A stretch of DNA of 64,000 bases. Source: Takakia lepidozioides (lineage: Eukaryota; Streptophyta; Takakiopsida; Takakiales; Takakiaceae). The position numbers and the translations under genes were made by a program. This document shows, in pieces, positions 55,438 to 64,000 of the stretch. Location of the stretch: NCBI GenBank assembly GCA_030704615.1, contig CM060731.1, positions 13,764,001-13,828,000 of the forward strand, given 5' to 3'. The notes below the pieces were generated by a model. The model made no database searches. It saw nothing but the letters and a program-made list of their open reading frames with translations, and was not told the DNA's origin. Each line of letters starts with the position of its first letter. Within the stretch, counting starts at the first letter, position 1.

Positions 55438-56160
55438 TGTCGCGGCCCTTTGCCTTGAGGGCAGGGGGTCGGGACACATGAGGGGCTGCCCCTGTGGTGG
55501 GGGCAGCGGCAGCGATAGGTATGGGGGGCTGAAGCACCCTTGAGTGCCCAAGGCACTCAAGGAGGCGGAGGCGCTCACTAGGTGGAGCCCCGCACACCGG
55601 GTTGCGTGGGGGTGGCTCCACAAGGGGTGGTGGTGGTAGCGGGACTTAGTGGGGGTGGCATAGGACTCACCATGGGGTGGAGACCTCGTGGTGGGAGTCG
55701 TGGGGAGTCTTGGGACTCATCACGGTCCATAGGGGCCGTGGTGAGTGGGCCAAGACTCACCGCGACTCATCACCGGGAGTCGAGGGTTTTCGTGGTGGTT
55801 CGCCATAAAATGGCATGGCTGGTTGTGAAACCCCGCGGACAGCTACAGAAGTATATATAGGGGTAGTAGTGACCCCGAGAACGGTGCAAGCCCGTTGGTG
55901 ACCAAAAACTAGTGAGTAAGCGAGCGAGCCGGAAAGCGACCAAAGAGTGAGGAGCTGTTCCGGACTGCCAACTACCAAAGGGAATTCCACTAGGCCCAAA
56001 TAGGTGGAGGGTTTAGTGGGAGAGCAAAGGGGGACCGTTATGTCCCGGTGAGCAGCCGAAGCTCCAAGTTGGCCCGGCGGCCAGGTTGGGAGTCAGGCGC
56101 GCGCATCAAAGCGAGTAACTATGACTTGAAGGGGAGCTTACCGAAGTGAGGTGCGCGACA
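55438..56160 (+). repeat. 3' LTR of G4
   Basis: Bounded by TGTCGCG and CGCGACA with a TATA box at 55,851-55,860. It is followed directly by the CATAG target duplication. Confidence 0.97.
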
Positions 56161-56165
56161 CATAG
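56161..56165. repeat. Target-site duplication of G4, right copy
   Basis: CATAG, matching 49,221-49,225. Confidence 0.95.
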
Positions 56166-59100
56166 TGTTCTGCGGTTGGAGGGAATTGTCGAACCAGCTT
56201 CCCATTCCGTCTGGTTGGCCACAAGTGAGCGTCAGGCGAAGGTACCCGTGAACCGCTTGTACTTGAAGCACCTTCACGTGTAATGGAATGTCTGGCTAGG
56301 GAGAAACCCGCCTCTTCCAGCATTGCGATCTCTTGGTGAGTGAGACCTGTGCCCATCTTCACAGACCACACGGTTGGTGGAGTAGGCTTCCTCACCACGG
56401 AGGGCCTCACTGTCCCGCACACATCTCCCACAATCGTCAGCACAAAACTTGTGGTTCTTTGCCTCTCCTTGGCCGTAAGGGAGAAACAAACCAGTGAATG
56501 TAGGAGCTGCAGTGCTTTCCCTCTGGATATTAATGATGTACATTTTTCATGATTGGTGGCCTTGATCGCCGCGCATTTCACACGCTATCCAGCACTTGTG
56601 CGTTCTATATGCCAAACCTCGTCCAAGCACATGGATTCTATTACATGCCGCACCACGTTCTGGTCTTCAACCATTGCAGTGACAGTGCTTGATGCAGGGG
56701 TCCGGTCTGGGGCAGAATGGCCCTCACCTGTGGATGTTCTGCAATTCCATCTCTGATCCAAGGGAACACGTGGCGTCGAGAAGTTGACCCTATCCGCCCT
56801 ATGGGAGTCTGCATCCGATTCGGGAGGGGTATCCAATTTCCGTTTGCAAGACCCGAATCTCTCTTCGCCTTCCAGATGGGGAACTCTTCCCACGAGAGGG
56901 GTGCCATCTGCACATATGCTCACTGCCCGCGCTATTTTGCTGGGATCCCCCGATCTTCTTGTTGCCCGCAACATCAATTCGCTACTGTCCGGGCCTTTGC
57001 CTCCAAGGCCACCCCTCAAGAATGACCTGTATCTGGTTTGTTGCTGCAGAGCACGGATAAGGTCATCGGCCGTAGCCGCATACAAATCTCTTCCCTTTTT
57101 GCCGGATTGCTGCAACCAAGCATTGTGCACTGTCTCCGCTAGATTGCAAGACGACATGTCCGCCATCTCCTCAATGGACATATGCTGCAAGGCAAAAAAA
57201 GACAAAACTGATATTAGGATGGGACCCTGAAAGATATATCCGAAGCACCCAAAGGAAGGTGAATGCAAACCGCGCACCGTTGTCATGGCCGCTCCCCACT
57301 GTCGGTAACGGAAGTGCCAAAATGCGAACCAGTCTTCCAGTGCCCTCATGCTGTCCTCCAATGCCGCTCCAGATGAGTACCACCAGGCACGAATTGTCTA
57401 GAACAATGTATTCGCTTCCCCCATAGTTTTGGCGTCTTTGTACTGTTTGCACAGTTGACGATGCATACTTTGCATATCTGGCTTGATGTCTGCCTTTGTG
57501 TGTTTATCCAGGGATTGTGTCTAATGGAAAAGACACATACGTTCTCTTCCAGGCATTGGCACTTTTGGATCTCCCGTCCCGAATACAATGCGGACAGCGT
57601 TGAAGTTAGCTTGAGCACTGTCGGCCATGAAACCAACAAAAATGGGAGATGGGAGACCATTGGAGGCCATAACACGAATGAGAGCTTCCCACATGAGCTG
57701 CTGTGAATCTGTGTCCTTTGACTGCATGTCACACACTGCAATTGTCATGACACGCTGGTACACAGGGTCGTAAACATGACATGCCATTGTGGTCCAGTCT
57801 TTAACCCTCTTGACGTGATCGAACATAAGGAAACAGTTGCCTAGATCGCCATCCTTTTGCATACGTTTAACCAGGCTGACTCCGCTGCCCTCACCTTTTG
57901 TGGACATTTTGAATAGGAACACTTTCCTGGCTCCTTGCCCCAGGAAAACGCTGTCTTGGATGTAGTCGTACATGCTCCTTTTCTTCAAATCCATAATATT
58001 GTCCATATAACCTCGGCTCCCAGAGCCCATTCTTAAATTGTTCACCTGATTCCTAATGTTTGGAGAAGTCAAAGTCGAGAAATGGTCCATAACAGTGTCC
58101 AAAGCTGGTCCCTCCAATTTTCCTCCAACCGAATCCGATGCACACAAAAAACGGCTTTCCAGAAAGGACTTGCTCGCCCCCATGGCAATTGCAGATGTGG
58201 TTCCAGTTGGATTGGTATCCAACTCTTGCCTTATCAGACGCGAGACTATCTCAACGCTCTCCCTATAATCCCCCTTGGACACAGGGTGGTTGTGAAAACC
58301 GAAATGGACACAGGTTCTAGTCAGGGTTTTGAATCGATGCACCACATAGTACATTCTGGCGCCACACATTGTAAGGCAGCAAGGTGGTACCCTACAGAAC
58401 TTGCACACAAAAGTGTTACTGTATGGAGGTGTCACCAGGCTTGAATGGATTCTCACTGACACCATCCCATTCGCTTTGGTTTTGCACACCCGACAATGCG
58501 AAGTGTCTGCATTTCATGTTCTCGCATTTCAGGTGCCCATTACAGACTGTTTGCCTGAGTATGAGGTTGTCGTGGTTGTGAATATTGGAGGTTTTTGTGC
58601 GGCACCAAGGGTGCCCATCGTGCTTTTTGTCCATTCCTTCCATGGGACTGGAAATGCCTCCAACACGACCAGGAGGAGGCAGCTCAAAAACAGTATTACC
58701 ATCAAAAGATTTCGGCAAGAATGCCACCCTCTGAACATTGAAAGTGCTCCAGTCAATCCCCCTCAACTCACTCTTGAATCCTGCCATCCCACCCATGGCT
58801 TTCAGTTTAGGAATGACACTAGTGATCTCCTCCACATCTGCTTCCTGATGGACATGGCTGATCCACGGGCGGTATTTCACAGGCGTCATTGGAGGATGAA
58901 TCCGAAAGCTCAACTACAGTGTTAACGGTACTTGACTCCTTCTTGACAACCACGGGTGTTTTCTCTTGGGCCACTGATGCTGCCGTGCCAGGAGTAACGA
59001 ACGATCCTGCAGACTGTCTCCGAGGAGCACTGAGCACCCTGTATCTGCCTGGAGTCACTCTCCATTGTGTGGTTGGTGCAGTATGCGAAGGTTTCTGGAA

Positions 59101-59301
59101 CGCGTACTTGAGCAGTTTTCCATTGGCATCGTACACTTCCCTTTCAAGGAATAGAGTTCCATTTTCCAACCAAAACTGCGTTGCGAGCACGTGTTCATGC
59201 ACCACCGCAAAACCGTCATCTTCCACCTCGTAAGAAAAGGGGACAGGGTGGTCCTCACTGAAGAAGTCCGCGTCAAGGGAGCCCATGGGTTGGGAGGCCA
59301 T

Positions 59302-60151
59302 CTGTCAATGTTGCTTCAAAACGAACACTTCACAGTCCGACGTTGCTTCTGATTGCAGGTTGTACTAGAGCGGAGTTTTTTGGCTGTATAGATGACGTCC
59401 TTACACACAGTTGCAGGTGTCGCACCCGCTTGCAGGTCTCCTAACGCGGTTCGGCACATCGTAGAAATATGTCCCCATGCGAACCAAGTGGACGGTCGCA
59501 GAGTGCCCAAATGCGGAGTGGATAATGTGAGCCCTAATCAAATAATGCAACTATTTTCTCAGAGGTGCCCCACCAGTGCATTGGACAACCAACTCAGCAA
59601 GATTGACTGACAGAGCCGTCATTTGCCTGTGACCCGAACGAATTTCGGTGGATGAGAAAAAAATGATTTCCGGAGATATTCATAACGGTTAGATGGACAT
59701 GTGTTTGCCATGCATGTGGAATGAGCATGTGGCGCACAGGTCGTTCCGAGCGATCATCTTGGCGTGGAAGGCCTTGTGCTGAACCCACCGTAGCCTCTTT
59801 TTTTCCTTCTTCTCCATATTGTCCTTGCAACCCTGGATTCTGTAGAGATGGTGATCATATCCCGAGGGAGAAGAAAACGTCAAAGAACCACATCAAACAA
59901 GCAAAGGGTACGCGCTAAGGAGAGGATGAGGAATGCGAGACGGGAACTTAAAATGGGAGAGGAAACCTCCGGCGGAGATGAGGACGAACGCCAAAACCCG
60001 ATTCTGCAACCACTGTTTGGAGAGGAAGGTCTTCAAGTGATCCCGGAGGCGACCGAAGAGCAACCTCCAATTGAAGGGGGGAGGACGAGGAAGTCAGCTG
60101 GGCTCGGAGGAAGCACTGCGAGGGAGAACCAGGTTGAGAGAGCGAGGAGAG
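59302..60151. other. Divergent intergenic region between two genes
   Basis: About 850 bp lie between the minus-strand zinc-finger/DDE gene and the plus-strand ParB-like gene, possibly a shared promoter region. A plus frame from 59,848 rich in Arg/Glu runs through the right part; it has no domain and conflicts with the frame of the exon model below. Confidence 0.5.
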
Positions 60152-63100
60152 ATGGACACAGAGACCATACCGTCTGCCGTTGTTTCGCACCACCGGGACC
60201 TCCTTGGAAGTATGCTGCCTCCAGACCTCATGGAAAAGTTGAATGCCTCAGGAGCATCATCAAGTGCAAAGAAGAAACCGGAGGTGACTATCAACCCTCT
60301 TTTTCCTTTTTTTTTTTTTGTCTGTTCCATGCTCATCAGAGAGGTCGACATCAACCTTGCGTCAACGCAAGTTGATGTCGACCTCCACATTGTATGTTCT
60401 GGGCATGAAACGAGTGCAGATGCTGCAATCAAATCAACCTTGCGTTGACGCGAGGTTGATTCGTGTGTCTTTTCTGTTCAATCCCACAAACTCTAAACGC
60501 CTGGCAGCCATGGAACTGTTGAATGCTCCCGGTGCATCATACAGTGCCAAGAAGAAACTATAAGTTGCAATGTGCCTTTCCATGTGATGTTTTTGTTTGT
60601 TGAACACCAAACTGAGAGGTCGATAGCAACCTTGCGTCAACGCAAGGTTGATGTCGACCTCTAAAGTGTTTGTTTATGAAGGTGACATGAAGCAGATTCA
60701 GCACTCAAATCAACCTTGCGTTGACGCGAGGCTGATTTGATGCCACTCTCTGCATCTGAAGTCTCGCACCAGGTAACGCAAAGTAGGGAAAGTTGATTAT
60801 CTGAAGCCACCAAAAGAACCCTGCGTCAACGCAAAGCATTTAGTTGGTTCAATGGATTGTTGCGGTATGCATTTCAGACTAAGCTACATCCCCATCAATC
60901 AACCTTGCGTCAACGCAAGGTAGATCCATGGGAGCTCAATCTGTCACTCACAGGGATATTCATTCTGTGCAGAGGAAAAGAAAAAAGAAATCCGTGGGGG
61001 GAGATGCGGAAGTGGCAGAAGGTGATGGTGAGGAGGAGTCATTTGAGGGACACTATGAAGACAAGGCCGAGGAGGTTATGGGTGGGCAGAAAGTGAACTC
61101 CTCGAAGGTGATTCTGTCGATGGAGGTTCCCGGCGGAAACCTGGTTATCCCACTATGCAGGATGATCTCCATGCCCGCGGTTTCGACCCGCATGAGGAAC
61201 GACATCACGAAGTTGAAGAACGATTTTGTTCACGGCTATGTCAAGGGATCTGCTGTGTTCTTTGTATCCACTGTGAACACGAAAGGAGAGGAGTGTCTTG
61301 TAACAGAGGACATAGAGCAAAGTTGGGATGCATGCTGGCGGGATGTAAACAGGGAGTTTGAGTTCAAGCTGTCCAAAAAGGCCTCCACAAAAGCGTTTAT
61401 GGGAAAGATGTTTTTTGTCTGGGATGGGAACCATAGACTGCTTGCCTGGATGGATTACATTTCAAGCTTGCACTCGGACGAGATCGAATGGCATTGGAGC
61501 GTGGTTTCCATGGTACTCGACCACAAAGGACGTGTCACGCAGCTCTTGACAGCCATGCACGACATAAACAAGTAAGTTACCAACATTATTCCCGTTCCGA
61601 TCTGCATTTGCACAATTAGAAATCATCTTATGAGTTGAAGGTTTTTCCAGGTCCAATGAAACCTCCCATGTGTAAACAAATCTCTGCCACACTCTATTCC
61701 GTATCCAGAAGATAGGGCTGATGCCACTGGAGTCATTCACGAACGTGCTCAGTCCTCAGCAGATGAAGAGGTGTGCTGAAAAGAAGACAAGCACTTGGTA
61801 CAGCCTGACAAGGGAGGCTTTTCTTGACTACATGTACACGGTAAGCTTCTTCATTGATTGTTGTTACTGCAAATTTTATCAAGAAAATAGCAGAAACTGG
61901 TTTGAAGGCGAAAGCAGAGTACTATGCTTCCCACACAGAAGAGCAGAGGTCTGCTACTGGGCTTGAGGACATAATGAAATTCGAGATGAACAATCAAAGG
62001 AAGAACCTCATGAGTGCGTTCGACAAACAAATCCGCATACCAGATCCAAGTCTTGGCACGGAATTTCTGAAACAGGTGAAAGCACATTATGACAAGTATG
62101 GCTCAAAGCCAGAGATGACCCAAGAGAAACTGCATCGCCTTTCCATTTCAATGGTGGACAATGCAACCAAAATCAGGTGGTTGGAGATCTGGAATTCCGA
62201 TCCACTTGTGAGAGACACCAACATGTTCCCATCTCTTGAGAGGGACTCGAAGACACAAGCAATAAAAGTTGTTAGCGACCACACATTCGACCAATGGCTA
62301 CACAAAGCAACCTTCTTGAGCCAGGTAAAGTTTCCACAAAACCATTTTCAAATGTTTGTGCTACTCCGTGCTCTCTCCACAATTCTTATGATCTTTCTTG
62401 CTACAGTTGGAAAAACGAGCGGTGGCTGCACTTGGGGAGTCAATGGCAGACTACAAAATCCAGATGTCTTGCCCCCGGATCACACTGGAGGCCTATATCA
62501 GGAGATGGAAGCTCGCTGTCTGGAACAACTGTTTCTTCAGGGAGTTTGAGAGAGAAAAAAGGATCTCCAGGTCCTACAAATTCAAAAACCAGTACAACAG
62601 CGAGCAAGCAATGAAACAAGTGTTGTACACGTGTGACCTCCAAGAAACAATTCTGGTACTTGAAGTGTATGTTTCTGTATTCTTGTTTCATTTTTTCCAT
62701 GTAGAACTGCGAATTTGGAGGTTTTCAGGGAACTCTGAAGGCTCTGGACGTGCAGCCGAGCAACATTGCGTTAACGCAAGCTTGTATCCCTTTGTTTTGG
62801 TTTCACTTTCATGTACCTGGGGTATCCAATGAAGTCGTTATTCTGCATGTGAAAGGGCAAAAATTGACAGGCAAATCAACCTTGCGTCAACGCAAGGTTG
62901 ATGAAGGGCCAGGCTGTGTAGGTTTTCCTGTGTTCTTGGGCTATTTTTTTGGTGGTTTCCAGTTGCAATGCTGCCAGTATGAACTTAAAGTCGGTTTGGA
63001 GTTTGTTTGAAATGATGTTTAGAGCTTACAGTGTACCAACAAACAGCCTTGCGTTGACGCAATGTTGTTTGACGGTATGGATTGCTAGATTAATCCCGCC

Positions 63101-64000
63101 AAAATACCCCGATTTCCATACAATTGTAGGAAAGTTAAGGTTATCAAAAATACCCTGGACAGGTGTTTCAGCAGAGGAATTCAACCTTGCGTCAACGCAA
63201 GGTTGAATATCCATACCAGCAGATATTCGGATGGTGGTTTTCAAGCACTGTTTTCCATTCCTCTGTTAATGAAAACAACCTTGCGTTGACGCAATGTTGA
63301 ATTCCGTTGCCAATCACTGTCTCTTTCAATGCTACATTATCATAGGTGTATCCGCCAATCTTCTTTGCGTCAACACAAGGTTGATTGGGGTTCCAATGTT
63401 GTGCATGAGATGTTTTAGGATAATGGGCTTTCCCTCTTGTACGTGCTTGTTGAAAGTGCAGTTCTCCCAATTTGCATTGCGTCAACGCAATGTTGAATTG
63501 GGCTTTCAAACGTTGGTTTATCAGTGTTACTGACTTGCATGCCAATACACTTTTCGTGATGTGTGATCTGTGTCCTGATCAGATCGATTGACTGTCTGGA
63601 TTTTGGGTGTGTGTGTCATTCAGGTATATGTATCATGTCCTCATACCGGGAAAGTACCTTAGCGATGACCCAGACTTCATCTACTCGTGGGCTGACCCCT
63701 CCAATGACAAGACAATGTACACGGCTGGTATTGCCAAAGACTGGAGCAGGGCGCACTTCAGAGACTGTGGGTGGTACCTCGATCTGCCAAAACGGGACAC
63801 ACCATTCGATGAAGTTGTTTTGAGAAACCTTAACGACAACGCCGCGGCACTTGCCCCACTGGCTGACAAAGACATTCAGGACAGAATCATTGCTGCTCTG
63901 GCTACAAAAGAGCCTGAGAAATCTGCTACTCCAAAACGGAAGGGGAAGATTGTCGGGGATCCGAAGGGGAAGGGGAAGAGTGCAGCTCCGCAGGAACAGG
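60152..64000 (+). CDS. ParB/sulfiredoxin-like domain protein, multi-exon, 3' end outside window
   Basis: Proposed exons: 60,152-60,283, 60,973-61,571, 61,709-61,840, 61,884-62,324, 62,407-62,666 and 63,624 onward. ATG 60,928 is an alternative start. After a Lys/Glu-rich N-terminus, MFFVWDGNHRLLAWMDYI (GNHR near residue 196) matches box II of ParB-like domains (G-x-x-R). The next exon's KIGLMPLESFTN follows HDIN as ParB has N-x-L-NPLE. Sulfiredoxin's catalytic cysteine (GCHR) is absent. The rest is helical-looking, with WYLDLPKRDTPFDEV and a Lys-rich tail. Junction 2/3 is out of phase (2 against 0) and intron 3 would be only 43 nt, so an indel is possible. Introns 1 and 5 hold the family A palindromes. 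ParB domains bind CTP and centromere-like DNA in bacteria; the function here is unknown. Confidence 0.65.
60230..60745 (+). repeat. ~273-bp tandem duplication of an exon end plus two palindromes
   Basis: Sequence at about 60,230-60,470 is repeated, diverged, at about 60,504-60,745. Each unit holds the end of a coding segment (MEKLNASGASSSAKKK in the first, MELLNAPGASYSAKKK in the second), a T-rich stretch, one long family A palindrome flanked by GAGGTCGA arms and one GTTGAC-centred palindrome. The second coding copy ends in TAA and is probably not used. Confidence 0.8.
60341..60925. repeat. Palindrome family A, intron 1 cluster
   Basis: Six copies: 60,341-60,385 (arms extended by GAGGTCGACA), 60,432-60,461, 60,615-60,662 (extended arms), 60,705-60,740, a decayed 60,817-60,837, and 60,898-60,925. 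The core is arm CAACCTTGCGT, a CA or TG centre, and the complementary arm. Spacing is ~80-180 bp. The last copy ends three bases before the ATG at 60,928. Confidence 0.92.
62761..63502. repeat. Palindrome family A, intron 5 cluster
   Basis: Seven copies: 62,761-62,784, 62,875-62,902 (perfect), 63,041-63,070, 63,179-63,208 (perfect over 30 bp), 63,276-63,299, 63,356-63,387 and 63,466-63,502 (long arms starting CCCAATT). They occupy the 957-bp intron 62,667-63,623 and are spaced 80-166 bp apart. None falls in the exons or in the three short introns. Confidence 0.92.

Larger units (their letters stand above)
49226..56160 (+). mobile_element. Complete chromovirus-type Ty3/gypsy element G4
   Basis: 6,935 bp with two full LTRs (722 and 723 bp), a tRNA-Met primer binding site, gag-pol with chromodomain, a long 3' non-coding region and a 5-bp target duplication. 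It is the same family as G3. The two LTRs are nearly identical apart from small indels at G runs, which points to a recent insertion. Numerous single-base frame breaks in gag-pol make the sequence as given non-coding, though some may be sequence errors. Confidence 0.97.
49108..59301 (-). pseudogene. GCM/WRKY-like zinc finger and MULE-like DDE gene, split by G4
   Basis: Read on the minus strand from MASQPMGSLDADFFSED at 59,301. The N-terminal region ends in an acidic, Ser-rich stretch. A Cys/His-rich domain follows (CNGHLKCENMKCRHFA, CKFCRVPP, CVHFGFHNHPV at about 58,560-58,270), resembling GCM/WRKY/FLYWCH-type DNA-binding folds. Then comes a core like MULE transposases: FDHVKRVKDW, GFMADSAQANFNAV and RERMCLFH at about 57,820-57,525. 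After a 93-bp intron (57,277-57,185) it continues as SIEEMADMSSCNLAETVHNA. Frame breaks near 58,880 and 58,470 and TAG stops after CLFH (57,522), near 57,400 and at 56,585 mark decay. The last 38 codons lie beyond the G4 insertion, at 49,221-49,108. Confidence 0.75.

Noticed and set aside
56585-57525. Possible reassigned TAG codon (three in-frame TAGs in one gene, one in G2)
   Set aside because: The intact GDSL and BAHD genes and the end of the DDE gene itself terminate with TAG, so TAG is a normal stop here.
57524-57545. A 20-nt GTATGT...TTAG mini-intron around the first amber stop of the DDE gene
   Set aside because: It is far too short for splicing and would remove the conserved C-x-x-H motif.
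59848-60375. 175-codon plus ORF rich in Arg/Glu
   Set aside because: It has no domain, and it conflicts with the frame of the better-supported exon 60,152-60,283, whose splice donor and phase fit the following exon.
60152-64000. Sulfiredoxin
   Set aside because: The catalytic cysteine of the GCHR motif is replaced by Asn, and the protein is much longer than sulfiredoxin.

Overview
This window looks like nuclear DNA of a land plant, most likely a seed-free one (bryophyte, lycophyte or fern). The evidence is spliced plant-family genes (a five-exon GDSL esterase/lipase and a three-exon BAHD acyltransferase), decayed PPR-repeat fragments, several Ty3/gypsy elements primed by initiator tRNA-Met, a copia remnant, a tRNA-derived SINE, a MITE and a Helitron/Pif1-like remnant. 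The lineage is an inference; nothing in the window names the species.

Layout. 1-5.2 kb is a decayed Ty3/gypsy element (G1). 5.2-8.1 kb holds a CACAG minisatellite, a diverged pair of ~320-bp repeats and the probable 5' flank or LTR of the next element. 8.1-14.7 kb is a nearly intact gypsy element (G2); its long gag-pol frame is broken by one in-frame TAG at a 15-bp tandem duplication, and it carries a second, degenerate RNase H-like domain. At 14,670/14,671 G2 is fused directly to a chromovirus (G3, 14.7-21.0 kb) that has lost most of its 5' LTR. 21-31 kb is mostly anonymous sequence with PPR fragments, a tandem duplication and unassigned reading frames. 31-37.5 kb contains a SINE, a copia tail, a BAHD gene fragment, a Helitron/Pif1-like fragment, AT-rich DNA and a MITE. 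37.8-40.7 kb is the GDSL gene and 41.2-43.0 kb (minus) the BAHD gene. 44.4-48.7 kb is rich in foldbacks and short palindromes.

The most unusual part is 46.6-64 kb. A minus-strand gene with a GCM/WRKY-like zinc-binding region and a MULE-like DDE core (49,108-59,301) is split in its last coding stretch by a complete 6.9-kb chromovirus (G4, 49,226-56,160) with a 5-bp CATAG target duplication. Head-to-head with it, starting near 60.15 kb, is a multi-exon gene whose product has a ParB/sulfiredoxin-like GNHR box followed by a ParB-like MPLE segment. Both large introns of this gene, and DNA beyond the 3' end of the zinc-finger gene, are filled with copies of a ~24-34-bp palindrome (arm CAACCTTGYGT, two-base centre). 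The arms differ between clusters in a symmetric, compensating way. A ParB-like protein sitting among palindromic sites is the best candidate here for something undescribed. A functional link is only a hypothesis.

G3 and G4 belong to one chromovirus family. They differ from each other, and the two G4 LTRs differ, mainly by single-base indels at homopolymers, so part of the apparent gene breakage may be sequencing or assembly error.
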